A stretch of 64,000 nucleotides of DNA, from contig JBASFL010000028.1 in assembly GCA_049653005.1 (NCBI GenBank), positions 1 through 64,000 of the forward strand, in the 5' to 3' direction. The notes below the pieces were generated by a model. The model did no database searches. It was not told the DNA's origin and saw only the letters and a list, made by a program, of their open reading frames with translations. Shown here one piece after another: positions 25,801 to 34,094 of this stretch. Positions within the stretch are counted from its first letter, which is position 1. Each line of letters opens with the position of its first letter. The translations under genes were made by a program, and so were the position numbers. The DNA comes from UBA2334 sp049653005. Its GTDB lineage: Bacteria; Pseudomonadota; Gammaproteobacteria; Burkholderiales; Burkholderiaceae_C.

Positions 25801-26785
25801 GTATGTGCCCGTCGGTTCCGCGGAAGATGCTCGGTGGCTCTTGGCCCATTCTGATGATGAGAAGGCTGCTGAGCTCGCGATTGACTTCGCCATCCGTCGC
25901 GGCATGGCAAAGGATGTTCAGGCAGGCCTGACGCATCGCTTCGCAGATGTTGTTGCTCCGGCACTGATTGCCGTAGCGTCGCCGCTGCCTGCTCCACTGC
26001 CTCCGTCAATTCTTGCGCTCGCCAAGAACAAGGGCAGCCGCGTCTGTCGGACCCTCGCTGATTTACTCGACGCGAAGCCTCATCCGGACCATCGCGCTGC
26101 ACTGTTGCGACTATCCAAGAACGAGTGGTCCTACCAGTGGGCCTACAACAACGAGGATGAGGTTTTTCCGATTGCGCAGGCTGCTGTCAATGCGTTAGGC
26201 AAGCTTGGGGCGTTGGACGCAGCGACTGCCGATGAGTTGTATAGCCTGGCCATTGACACCCGCGATTCAGATCTCCGTTACGCCATCTTCGTGTTGCTGG
26301 TCAACCAGGCAGAGGAGCGCTTCCAAGAGGCCCTGATGGACATTGCCCTGAATCCCGGCGACAAGTGGATTCGGCAGCTGGCAGCGCATGCGTTGATGGT
26401 TGGGTATGCGCGCATCGTGCCTTCGGTCTTGCAGCGAATCACACCGAAGGTGCTGACGGGCAAGATTCCGTGCGTGGTGTCTAGGCTGCTGTTGCTTCTG
26501 GCCAGCGAGGGAGAGGACGAAGCAATTCTTCAGGCCGCGGAGACGCTCTCAACCAGTTCGAAGCGGCGTGTGCTGTTGCTCCTCGCCATCTGGGTGCTTC
26601 AGGAGAATGAGCAGCACTTGGCAGAACGCATCGGGCGGATGTTGCCTCCCAGCAGCATGGGCGTTTCCTGGGCGTTGGCCGGGGGCGAGGGGAAGTTGCA
26701 CGAAGCCGCGCTAGATGACCTGGGTGACCCGACCTGCGTGGATCAGGTGCTGCAGTTCATGCAGCCGAAGAACAAGGAAAAATGA
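22808..26785 (+). CDS. STAND NTPase with N-terminal nuclease domain (Avs-like)
   Basis: A 1325-residue protein with three parts. Residues about 20-200: a PD-(D/E)XK nuclease-like domain of the Mrr/Cap4 type, with GYEYQIDVSVWLALDL, Glu51 in VVLEPATEEDIE and the Gln-x-Lys of LIVQAKHRSG. Residues about 245-440: a STAND ATPase with Walker A LIIGQSGTGKTMATL, a B-like PPVLYDIEDPWG and sensor LVVATSRLD. Residues 450-1325: alpha-helical repeats, likely the target sensor. Such proteins oligomerise on binding phage protein and cut DNA. GTG at 22808 was chosen (AAAGGG six bases upstream); a TTG 15 bases earlier is the alternative. Confidence 0.85.
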   Translation: MSNKSSKAPSTKKAGSGSHSMTGYEYQIDVSVWLALDLVLSSEFANEVVLEPATEEDIEADLAETEPGRVVTTAKVEQYRLIVQAKHRSGDVWSVAGVKNLLKHGTNRPSAASRLADLRNRYLLVTSAAVNGGAQGLQVRSAGLWPKAADIAVSIKNALPVGSAGRVAIVGNQDFERLERDIKALLTEKLRVPHARLEECRLKLRDDARARMGGAGGGRWTRAELQEAIRSHDGYIASSPELEHYIKPTNWAEIKEAMRERNAALIIGQSGTGKTMATLKLYDELRKEVPGLTRVPIKFGPNQIRDDRTPPPVLYDIEDPWGRYDFDPISRPWNDQLAQHFVHARPDRLVVATSRLDVARSSGALHTVKRWEVSLEAEHYGVRERQHLYQTRIGDLPRNVQTLAKENQEVVLAELATPLEIQKFFDALATSAERKKRSDSQLISNAIQRAHQDSIERTVVDQVEARNDVRAAAVLWGMLKANDKLSLQLLRQIDGALADASDAFEKGAAPLANFFVAARNLRQSESTVSYYHPRVEAGIEQALKRTETVAVKSLRHLIKTLCYPDGPDEAWGVAASARLLYALDKTPELRPKPSADVQAKIDAWLIYAVCSGGKEFERNLRLAESVGSSASNVAEVARFLLHRPDPSFGGFMVWGAPKHPEAWYERMRADESVRVVVETFIREVLPYGRDDFCANFVAAIERLAPSLTPAFLDAASTAVHFGCISSEDAISTGALRDLQGFEAIVDLAVAELTPSQAELQRAAEFMLGWKNKEFNEEYAQHYAEDDSGWTARKFLAGYIDKVRATLGWRHLLEHRHRDHLLPHWLNRLDRDLPPSVDELKCIYQVIQHKAGEDTLWLVLTKHWVPEFEQDLVDLVNAGHQHHCIRIAALACLIENAGDRFPSLIDRLIREGNEARLVEIAVELGDLRRQHDAPEKHREKGIEHWTAPLLLSPLDEISHAAYALEKKLTPVLSTEAQSLVKRIIPWSEEVRAFRMKLDAYVPVGSAEDARWLLAHSDDEKAAELAIDFAIRRGMAKDVQAGLTHRFADVVAPALIAVASPLPAPLPPSILALAKNKGSRVCRTLADLLDAKPHPDHRAALLRLSKNEWSYQWAYNNEDEVFPIAQAAVNALGKLGALDAATADELYSLAIDTRDSDLRYAIFVLLVNQAEERFQEALMDIALNPGDKWIRQLAAHALMVGYARIVPSVLQRITPKVLTGKIPCVVSRLLLLLASEGEDEAILQAAETLSTSSKRRVLLLLAIWVLQENEQHLAERIGRMLPPSSMGVSWALAGGEGKLHEAALDDLGDPTCVDQVLQFMQPKNKEK

Positions 26786-26982
26786 CCTTTCGCATCACCG
26801 AGGACCAAGAAGTGATGCGATGGTTCGAGCCTGGAATGAGAGTTCATCAGTGCGGCGCTGACTACCGTAACCAGCGCCTACAGCCGGTTCACTTCGGACA
26901 GGTAACGTTCGCGCTCGCGCCCTGTTCGCTATCTCAGTGGCCGCTTGATGTTCGTCAGCGTGAGTTCGATTCACGGCAGTGA
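26782..26982 (+). CDS. Doubtful 66-residue ORF after the STAND gene
   Basis: An ATG overlaps the STAND stop codon (ATGA), which favours translational coupling, but the product (MTFRITEDQEVMRWFEPGMR and onward) has no recognisable domain and odd composition toward its end. It could be a small partner or chance. The rest of the region to 27592 contains no gene I can support. Confidence 0.3.
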   Translation: MTFRITEDQEVMRWFEPGMRVHQCGADYRNQRLQPVHFGQVTFALAPCSLSQWPLDVRQREFDSRQ

Positions 26983-27592
26983 TAGGCCACAACCGCAGCA
27001 AAACCGCAGCCGTGAACTGAAGGTCTCTTCAAGGCTGGTTGCGGACACTCGTTCTCAGTGACCAAGCTTTTGCATGGCGTCAGAAGCGGTCATTCATATG
27101 TTTCGAGCGCGGGCGACTGCTTGTGTATCTGAAGCAGTCGCTAGATCGATGTGGAAGGTCAAACCCATCGCCGATGACCGCTCGCGGTTTCGACAAACTG
27201 GCGCTTTTGACCCTGAAGAGACATTGAGGGTTTTAGGTCCAACGTCGGTAGTGCAGTGGTTGCTGCCATTCGCTATCAGACACGGGATACAAAGTTGGGG
27301 CGATGAAGCTGTCATTGGCACCCCTGGTGGCAGACCGGCTGCGATTTCCGGTATTGATGGCACTGCAGTCATTCAACCTGACTGTTGACCGATCGCCCCG
27401 TCAACCTTTACTGAAAGGCTGCTTCCAGCAGTGACGAACTGGCGTTCTCGACCCATTGCGGTCATCCAGATTTCAATCTCATCGTCGGAGAGCAGTCTGC
27501 CGTTCAAATCGGGCCAAGCTCGCCAGCATCCGTTCAACGCAGGCTTGCTTCCGTCGCCGTTACAGTTGCTCCAAAACACCAAAAGGGGAGCT

Positions 27593-29752
27593 ATGACAAA
27601 GAGCGGAGGTCCGGTCCGGATCCTTACGGAGCCAAGTGCTGCTACGGCGCTCTTGGGCGAGGTCGTGCAGGCAGCAGACAGCGACCGAGACGCGCTAGGA
27701 TTTTTCTCGCGCAGCGTCTATGCAGACTTCTGTCGCAAAGGGCAGTTGTTTGTGGCCGTCGAGAGTGACGGTCGTGACGACACGTATGCGGGTCATCTGT
27801 TGTTTGACCTCCGCTTCCCCAAAGCGCACGTGCGGCAGATCTATGTTCCTAGGGCCAATCGCAGTCGAAACATCGGTCGGACGCTGCTCGATGCCTTGAA
27901 GAGCATGTTGACGGAGGCGCAGTTCATTTCGATTCATGCCCGGGTCGCTGAAGACCTCAAAGACGCCAACGTGTTCTGGGAAGCGCAGGGGTTCTACGCC
28001 CAACGCGTGGAACCAGGAGGGGCTAGTCGCAATCGCATGATCGTGGTTCGCGCCCATGAACTCGACACCCCTCAGCTCTTTGCGCCCAGCGGGATCAGCG
28101 CTGTCGACCCACTCGGCCTGGATGCCTTGGAGGGTGGGGGTAAACCGCTCTATCTTCTGGACTTGAACGTGCTTTTCGACCTCGGGCCTCGCCGGCCTCG
28201 GCACGAACTAGCCATGAGCGTCTTTAGGGCCGAGCGGATGCAGGCATGTTCGCTGGCGATCAGCAGCGAGATTGAGACGGAGCTGCGCCGCACCGCCCAC
28301 GACGGAAAGACGGATCCGATGCTCTCGTTCGCTGGAACTCTTGCGAAGTTCTCGAATCCACCCGACGACGAGTGGGGGCGCCTTTCGCCAAGGCTTGCCG
28401 AAATCGTGTTTCCCCAGCGCCATGCGTCGGGCTCGCTGTCTGAGAACGACAGGTCTGACCTGCTACACCTCGCAACGGCTATTCACCACGGCCTGCCAGG
28501 GCTCATCACCAGCGACGGGCGAATTCTTGAGCGGGCACCTGAGCTCAGAAGGCGGTTTGGGGTGGACGCCATTTCGCCTGAGCTGTTTCAGGTCGAGCCC
28601 GACCACACCGCGAGCCCTGTAGTGCACGAGGTCCATAGTGCGGACATTATCGAAGTGCAACCCGCATCGGCAGGCGATGCAGCGGCCGTTCGGAGTCTGT
28701 TGACGAACCTTGGCCTCGACACTGCGACCCAGGTCAACGAATGGGCCGCGACTGAGGCTGGCAGTTCGGCATGCTTGCGCCATGTGGCGCGATGCAATGG
28801 CATCGTTGCAGGCTATCTAGTAATGCCGACGAGCGTTCGAGGACAGGAAATTCGGGCTTTTGCGGCGGTCGCCGAGAACCAGAGAGACGCACACGAGATT
28901 GCCCAGACGTTGCTCCGACACGTTCTGAGCATCGTGAAGCCAGGGGATGTCGGCCGGGTACGGTTGAGTTGTCCTCCGCGTCAAGCCACGCTTCGCGAAG
29001 TCGCGGCAACCTTCGGCTATGTGGCGTCCTCATCGACGTCGGATGACCTTCAGAAAATCGTCGCCAAAGGGCATCTGACGGAACGGAACTGGGATATCGG
29101 ACGCGAATCGTTGGCGGCAGTGAGCAAACTACGTTTGCCAGACACGCCCCCACCATTCCGACACGTCGATCAGCAAATTTCAGTGATTCGACCGGACGGC
29201 CAGAAAGTCTTGGTCCCGCTTTTCAAGCTGGAGTCCCTGCTGGCGCCGATGCTCATGTGCTTGCCAGGTAGAGTGGGTGTGATGGTCCCCCTGCGAAAGC
29301 AATTTGAGGAGCATCTCTTGGCGGACTCCCCACAGGACTCCTTCCTCCCCCGGGGAAAGGCCCAGCTCGCACCGTTGCGCCATTACCTGAGCGACAAGAA
29401 GACGCTGAAGAACTACTCGCGCGGTGATTTGATGTTCTTTTACGAGCCCGTGAAGAACGGAGGTGCCGGCGCCGTCATTGCGGTTGGTCGTGTACTACGT
29501 GCCTACCTTCGCGATGAGTCTGCCATGCAGGCCGACGACTTGGCCCCCTCAGTGCTGGATAGCAGCCAACTCTCCAGCATCGGGGTCGCGAAGACCAAGA
29601 CCATCACGGTGTTCGACAATGTGTTGCGCCTGCCCAGGCCTGTCCCGCTGCATGAGCTCAGGGCTTTGAACTGCGGCGAGGCCCACCAACTGATTACTTG
29701 CCAACGACTGTCTTCCGAGCAGGTTCAGGCGATCCTAGAAAAAGGCCTTTGA
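27593..29752 (+). CDS. GNAT-PIN-GNAT-EVE-like multidomain protein
   Basis: A 719-residue fusion. Residues 8-155: GNAT acetyltransferase, with RQIYVPRANRSRNIGRTLLD carrying the acetyl-CoA loop R-x-x-x-I-G-R. Residues 186-332: PIN ribonuclease; acidic residues Asp190 (LLDLNVLFD), Glu226-Glu230 (SSEIETEL), Asp286/289 (ENDRSDLLHLA) and Asp308 (ITSDGRIL) are all present. Residues 353-485: a second, more divergent GNAT. Residues 600-719: an EVE/ASCH-like beta barrel (GDLMFFYEPVKNGGAGAVIAVG). The long upstream extension lacks a ribosome site; ATG 27593 follows AGGGGAG. It overlaps the ASCH gene by one base. Probably a toxin or effector acting on RNA or tRNA; the exact target is unknown. Confidence 0.82.
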   Translation: MTKSGGPVRILTEPSAATALLGEVVQAADSDRDALGFFSRSVYADFCRKGQLFVAVESDGRDDTYAGHLLFDLRFPKAHVRQIYVPRANRSRNIGRTLLDALKSMLTEAQFISIHARVAEDLKDANVFWEAQGFYAQRVEPGGASRNRMIVVRAHELDTPQLFAPSGISAVDPLGLDALEGGGKPLYLLDLNVLFDLGPRRPRHELAMSVFRAERMQACSLAISSEIETELRRTAHDGKTDPMLSFAGTLAKFSNPPDDEWGRLSPRLAEIVFPQRHASGSLSENDRSDLLHLATAIHHGLPGLITSDGRILERAPELRRRFGVDAISPELFQVEPDHTASPVVHEVHSADIIEVQPASAGDAAAVRSLLTNLGLDTATQVNEWAATEAGSSACLRHVARCNGIVAGYLVMPTSVRGQEIRAFAAVAENQRDAHEIAQTLLRHVLSIVKPGDVGRVRLSCPPRQATLREVAATFGYVASSSTSDDLQKIVAKGHLTERNWDIGRESLAAVSKLRLPDTPPPFRHVDQQISVIRPDGQKVLVPLFKLESLLAPMLMCLPGRVGVMVPLRKQFEEHLLADSPQDSFLPRGKAQLAPLRHYLSDKKTLKNYSRGDLMFFYEPVKNGGAGAVIAVGRVLRAYLRDESAMQADDLAPSVLDSSQLSSIGVAKTKTITVFDNVLRLPRPVPLHELRALNCGEAHQLITCQRLSSEQVQAILEKGL

Positions 29753-30189
29753 TGCAACCGAACCAGCATGTGCTCATATCACTTGACGAGCGCCATGCAA
29801 ACAACATCCTCGCTGGCACTAAGCAAGTGGAGCTAAGGCGCAGAACCATGCACGTTGAGCCAGGCTCGACGGTTTGGTTCTACGTGAAAAAACCTGTAGG
29901 TGCAGTCGTTGGCTTTGCGACCGTGGGCACGACCTACTCGGCAGCGCCGAGCACCGTCTGGCGCAAATACAGCTCCGTCTCAGGCCTCAGCAAGTCCGAG
30001 TTCATGAGCTACTTTGACGGGGTGGCTGTGGCGTCGGCGATGGGGCTGTCTGGCGCCAAAAAATTGAAGAAACCCGTCACGCTTGAAGCCCTTCGGACAG
30101 CCATGCCGGGATTCCATCCGCCGCAGTTCTACTGTCGACTTGAGGCCAATTCACCGGTCAGGCGGCGCCTTTTAGCAGTGACCGTCTAG
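29752..30189 (+). CDS. ASCH-domain protein coupled to the GNAT-PIN gene
   Basis: A 145-residue protein whose ATG overlaps the previous stop (TGATG). The start is MQPNQHVLISLDERHANNIL, followed by AGTKQVELRRR, the ASCH pattern 'Lsl.p.ya..Il.G.K..ElR.r', then WFYVKKPVGAVVGFATVGTT. ASCH domains have a PUA-like barrel that binds RNA or modified nucleotides, and some have nuclease or N4-acetylcytidine amidohydrolase activity. Coupling to a PIN/GNAT protein suggests an antitoxin or an RNA-recognition partner. Confidence 0.82.
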   Translation: MQPNQHVLISLDERHANNILAGTKQVELRRRTMHVEPGSTVWFYVKKPVGAVVGFATVGTTYSAAPSTVWRKYSSVSGLSKSEFMSYFDGVAVASAMGLSGAKKLKKPVTLEALRTAMPGFHPPQFYCRLEANSPVRRRLLAVTV

Positions 30190-30822
30190 GGTTGCACAGG
30201 CAACCTATTGGTCGTCCCGGGGCACGCGCTATCCGTACGCCTATTGCGTTTAGGCTCAGAACTGTCACGACGCAAGCATCAGGTCAACGTACGAGATGCC
30301 GTCCTTAGCGCTGCGCTGGCCGAAGGTTGGGGACGTGTCCCGACGACAAGCAGTTGAATACCGTTCGAGGCAAGGTCTCAGCTAAGCAGGCATCAGGGCA
30401 GACCATGTCGAAGAACAATAAAACCAGAAGACCAACCGGCCGCGGGACGCCGGTTTGTTGAGCTGCACCGATTGAACCGCCACGAAGCTGCCGGTCATCA
30501 GCAGCCGCTTCTGGCCGGGAGTGTGAATTGAGTAGAGGCCGCGATTGCGGGCATCCCGAAAAATCAGCAACTCGACCGATGACTGCTTTTGGAAATGCGA
30601 GCGACGTGTAGCTTTCGGCCAACAGCGGCCAACAGCGGCCAATTGGTTTGAGGGGCCAGACGGCGCTTGAAGGCTGGTTGCAGTCATACGGTGACCGCAA
30701 ATGAATGAGTACGATCGGCCAGTTGCTGCAGTTCGTGAGTGACTGGTTCCGATTTTTCACCAAGGTCGGCACCAGCCAGGTTCGACAGCCCGGATGAGCA
30801 CTCAAGAAACTGTAAATCGGAA
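30190..30822. other. Gap with a short tandem repeat
   Basis: No gene supported. CGGCCAACAG occurs twice in tandem with a partial third copy at 30616-30645. The region between about 30650 and 30700 carries the TTGAAGGCTGGTTGCAG segment noted in two other gaps of the island. Short frames on the complement have no sensible product. Confidence 0.4.
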
Positions 30823-32178
30823 ATGCAAGAAATCAAACAAGTTCGATTTGAAGCGCTCGCTGCGTACTGTCGCCAGCCAAGCGCCCATATCCGGGGCACC
30901 GAGGTTCGCTGGTTGCAGGCGCACGATGAAGCTATCTTAGTGGTCGTCATCAAAGACATTGAGGACGGCGACTTCGCGGCCATGCTCCTTGCCCGCGACC
31001 TCAAAGAACGGTATCGCTGGGTTGAGATGACCAAGTTTTTCCCAACGATTGATGATGCCTTGGCCGCAGCACCTGCGCGAATCGAAGAGGTTTATTCGGA
31101 CTTTGACGAAGAGAGGGCGCAAGGCGATGAAAAGGGAAAGCCGGTTGACTTCTTCACGCCTGTTGTGGCGGTGGAAAAGCTCAATCCAGACTTTGCGGCT
31201 ATCAGTTCGCTTGAGGGCTACTCGCCAGCAGTCGAACTGATAAAGCCAATGATGCGTTGGCACGAGGATGCAGACGGGAACTTCATCGAGCAGTTCCAGA
31301 CCACTGGCTTCGACACTCGTTTGTGGGAGCTGTACATGTTCGCAGCACTTGTCGAAGCTGGTTTCGTCTTCGATAAGCAGTTCTCTATGCCCGATTTTTG
31401 TGCTCGAAACGCCATAGGTGAGTTGTGTATCGAGGCTACGACAGTCAACCCAAGTCGAGCTCCATCGGGAGAACTTATCCCCCCTCCTCCACAGGAATCG
31501 AAAGAGGAAATGGAGGCCTTTCAAAGACAGTACATGCCTATCCGATACGCCGGGCCATTGACTGCGAAGCTCGCAAAGAAGTATTGGGAAAAGGAGCATA
31601 TCAAAGGCAAACCGCTGGTTATTGCCATCCAGGACTTCCACGCTCCGAACTCCATGGTGACGAGCAGGACTGCCTTGCCCATCTACCTCTATGGTATGGA
31701 GTGGAACTGGGAAAAGAACTCGGAGGGCAAACTCATCATCACGCCCAAAAAAGTGGAGCAGCACGTCTGGGGTCAGAAGAGCGTGCCGTCCGGCTTCTTT
31801 TCCTTACCCGGGTCCGAGAACATCAGTGCCGTCATAGCCAACGCGAGTGCAACCATCTCAAAGTTCAACCGTATAGGAGTTCTTGCTGGGTTCGGCTCCG
31901 AGAGAGTTCGGTTGATCCGTGAGGGGACCGCAGCGAACCCGGATCCAAACGCCTCACAACCCGTCGTATTCGTTCACGACGTCAACGCTGGCGCTTACAG
32001 CGAGACTTGGATTGAGGGGATGGACGTGTATCACAACCCGAACGCCCAACATGTACTGCATCCAATGATGCTGCAAGGCGCGGCACACCATCGACTTCGG
32101 GCGGATGGACAACTTGAGTCCCTCGTGCCGGATTGGCAACCCTTCGGTTCCCACACGCTCATCAACCTCCAAGAATAA
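30823..32178 (+). CDS. Conserved protein of unknown function in the defence island
   Basis: A 451-residue soluble protein. I recognise the architecture from other genomes (similar proteins are loosely labelled 'glycosaminoglycan attachment-site' proteins, a name without functional support). The N-terminal 120 residues form an alpha/beta unit (DEAILVVVIKDIEDGDFAAMLLARDLKERYRW, taken in parts); the middle (MMRWHEDADGNFIEQFQTTG, then FDTRLWELYMFAALVEAGFVFD) is highly conserved in appearance and is followed by PDFCARNAIGELCIEATT, which has the spacing of a D...E-x-T nuclease-like core. No clear lysine completes the motif. The ATG chosen follows GGAA; the frame is open 28 codons further upstream. 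Confidence 0.75.
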   Translation: MQEIKQVRFEALAAYCRQPSAHIRGTEVRWLQAHDEAILVVVIKDIEDGDFAAMLLARDLKERYRWVEMTKFFPTIDDALAAAPARIEEVYSDFDEERAQGDEKGKPVDFFTPVVAVEKLNPDFAAISSLEGYSPAVELIKPMMRWHEDADGNFIEQFQTTGFDTRLWELYMFAALVEAGFVFDKQFSMPDFCARNAIGELCIEATTVNPSRAPSGELIPPPPQESKEEMEAFQRQYMPIRYAGPLTAKLAKKYWEKEHIKGKPLVIAIQDFHAPNSMVTSRTALPIYLYGMEWNWEKNSEGKLIITPKKVEQHVWGQKSVPSGFFSLPGSENISAVIANASATISKFNRIGVLAGFGSERVRLIREGTAANPDPNASQPVVFVHDVNAGAYSETWIEGMDVYHNPNAQHVLHPMMLQGAAHHRLRADGQLESLVPDWQPFGSHTLINLQE

Positions 32179-32234
32179 GGTCTTTGGCCCTGCTCGCAGG
32201 GTTTCCGAAAAACATTTCTTTAGGCAGCAGAATC

Positions 32235-32930
32235 TTGACATTCCTTATCGATCTGCAAGCGCAGACACGAATCGCAAGGCTCATTGACCGCGCGGTGGAG
32301 CAAGTTCTTGGCGAAATTGCGAGCCATGGAAACGAAGAGGGAATGACAACTGCACTTGGACATGCGCTAATGCGGTGTCATATTCGAGAACCAGACTTGC
32401 GGGTGGATTTCAAATATCGGCAACACAACAAGTACACGGAGGAGCGCCACTCCGGAGCAGACGGTGGCTTTTTTGTGCGAGTTGCGACCCCAAGTGGCAG
32501 TGTGGAGAAGGCCGCCCTCTTTCAAGCCAAATTGATTGGTGGCCTCGGTGATGTCCGTACCCTAAAAATGACGAACGCCGAGGCGGCGCGGTTGCAGGAC
32601 CAAGCGAAAGATATGCTGCGCCACACTGATGATGCCGTCGCGATTTTCTATACGCATAAGAACATCTACGTGGTTGATGCGAAGCACTACAGCGGCAACT
32701 CAACTAATAAAGCACCACTGTCTCAGGAGCATCGTCTAATCACGCTGGGGACCTACTTGGGGAAATGGATGCCTCGGTGTACGTCGGGAGACACAGATCC
32801 CGCCTTCGTGATGAAAGCTAGGCACGTGGATGGGTTCAAACATGGACTATCTCTGAATGTCGTATCGCAACGGCCCTCAGTACCGTGGGAACAAGATCGA
32901 GCGGAGGACGCGTGGCGGCACAAAGGATAG
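32235..32930 (+). CDS. PD-(D/E)XK nuclease-like protein
   Basis: A 231-residue protein (TTG start proposed; the frame extends upstream into the previous gene but without a better start). RHSGADGGFFVRVATPSGSV, then EKAALFQAKLIGGLGDVR, gives the restriction-fold pattern G-A-D...(V/F)QAK seen in Mrr-like and type II enzymes, with Asp, Gln and Lys at the metal site. The C-terminal half contains KNIYVVDAKHYSG and a basic stretch. It follows the unknown gene closely and is probably in the same transcript, so the two may form one defence module. Confidence 0.65.
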   Translation: MTFLIDLQAQTRIARLIDRAVEQVLGEIASHGNEEGMTTALGHALMRCHIREPDLRVDFKYRQHNKYTEERHSGADGGFFVRVATPSGSVEKAALFQAKLIGGLGDVRTLKMTNAEAARLQDQAKDMLRHTDDAVAIFYTHKNIYVVDAKHYSGNSTNKAPLSQEHRLITLGTYLGKWMPRCTSGDTDPAFVMKARHVDGFKHGLSLNVVSQRPSVPWEQDRAEDAWRHKG

Positions 32931-33307
32931 GGCGGCATGAGGGGCGCCCGTGGCGCTGCTGCCCAACAGGTTTTTGGCACGCAGGTACAAGCGCGTCCGC
33001 GGCATTGCCGCTCATGGTCTTTGCGCGCCTACTAACTCCAACGTGTAATGTCTTGTCCCTCAGTCAAGCAGTGACTGCTCGTGGCCGGTAGTACACATTC
33101 GTGACCGGGATGCGAACGACAGCAACCTCTGCAAAGTCGACTTCAGGCTGGAAGTGGGAGTTCCCAAACGTCTGCTCTGCGGTCCTTTGTTCAAGGTGCT
33201 TGCAGGCGACAGAGCGATTCAAGGATAGCGAGATGACGTGGATGCGATAGTCTTAGCAACAGGTGTGCGATACGCAACCCAGACATCATAGAATTTACGG
33301 AGGAGTG

Positions 33308-33367
33308 ATGGAGTTCTACAAGTCCTCAGGCAACTGCGACTACGTCCTGCCAAAGGAAGCAGTGTGA
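33308..33367 (+). CDS. Possible 19-residue peptide with a very strong ribosome site
   Basis: ATG follows ACGGAGGAGTG, close to an ideal Shine-Dalgarno sequence, and encodes MEFYKSSGNCDYVLPKEAV. The stop lies inside a 22-base palindrome. It could be the N-terminus of a gene replaced by recombination, or a leader peptide. No larger gene follows on this strand. The surrounding 32931-33307 shows nothing else. Confidence 0.35.
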   Translation: MEFYKSSGNCDYVLPKEAV

Positions 33368-33386
33368 ACCGCCCCGGGGCGGTTCA
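33365..33386. terminator. Perfect 22-base palindrome at the end of two converging units
   Basis: TGAACCGCCCC / GGGGCGGTTCA has no loop and no clear T-run. It lies between the small rightward ORF and the end of the leftward Mrr operon, where a two-way terminator is expected. Confidence 0.5.
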
Positions 33387-33408
33387 ATTCAATTTCAAGG
33401 ACCGAGTT

Positions 33409-33780
33409 TCAGTCCAGGTCCAAACCCGATGGTGGTTTGCCGGCCACACAGCGCCACACACCCTTGTCGGGCTCCTCCCGGGCACTTGCCTTGGGGCAAT
33501 CGGGTGTCGCTCTCTCGTAGTACTGGGCCCGGCCCCAGCCGGGTCGAATTCCCTCGCTGTGGGTGCATACCTCGCAAAGGACGCCCCATTGGCCGCCATG
33601 AGCGGGCAGTTGTGCGTCACAGAAGAAGGGTTCGTCCCCAAGCGGTCGCCCGCAGACATCGCAGGCACCCGGATCGCCAAAGTAGGTCAGTTCCAAGCGC
33701 TGGCTTACGGAGGAGGGTGCCTCGCGGCCTGCAAGCCTGTTGCTGCGCTCTGGCGCGCGTTCAGCGGTCCTGCGAGGCAT
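33409..33780 (-). CDS. Zinc-ribbon-like protein, last gene of the Mrr operon
   Basis: A 123-residue protein. The middle contains CDVCGRPLGDEPFFCDAQLP and WGVLCEVCTHSEG: two Cys-x-x-Cys pairs plus a lone Cys, the layout of a treble-clef or zinc ribbon. The start overlaps the previous gene by 20 bases, so translation is probably coupled. The N-terminal 30 residues are arginine-rich. The basic tail after the ribbon looks unstructured. It may bind nucleic acid or be a regulatory partner; function is unknown. Confidence 0.6.
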   Translation of the reverse strand: MPRRTAERAPERSNRLAGREAPSSVSQRLELTYFGDPGACDVCGRPLGDEPFFCDAQLPAHGGQWGVLCEVCTHSEGIRPGWGRAQYYERATPDCPKASAREEPDKGVWRCVAGKPPSGLDLD

Positions 33781-34069
33781 ACATCGCCCGCCACACGTTC
33801 ATGTATGCATCGTGGCGTTTGTGGTCCTTCACGGCCCCTTTGAAGTTGCTCCAGTTCAAGCCCATTACCTGATCGTGCAGAACCTTTGCCACCTGATCCC
33901 TTGGTATGCGGGCGCGGTACTTGTAGTCCGTCCCTTTGTTGGTCTCCACGGCTGCCTGAGGGAACACCGACTCGATGTCGCCAGAGATCCGCGCCCTGAC
34001 TGTCAGCATGTCCGTGTCCCCCGGTTTCAGGACGACGCTGATATGGCTATCGGGCAAAAATATCCACAC
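33761..34069 (-). CDS. Small conserved unknown protein of the Mrr operon
   Basis: A 102-residue protein starting at GTG after AAGGAG (ideal spacing). The body has DMLTVRARISGDIESVFPQA, then a basic YKYRARIPRDQVAKVLHDQV and a C-terminal NWSNFKGAVKDHKRHDAYMN. I recall similar small proteins ('...FKGA..D...HDA...VW..M') as free-standing hypotheticals in other bacteria. No catalytic motif seen. It follows the Nudix gene by 25 bases. Confidence 0.7.
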   Translation of the reverse strand: MWIFLPDSHISVVLKPGDTDMLTVRARISGDIESVFPQAAVETNKGTDYKYRARIPRDQVAKVLHDQVMGLNWSNFKGAVKDHKRHDAYMNVWRAMYASQDR

Positions 34070-34094
34070 GACTCCACTCCTTGAAATGATTGTT

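Noticed and set aside
30616..30645. Possible CRISPR array
   Set aside because: Only two and a half contiguous ten-base copies with no spacers; it is a simple tandem repeat.
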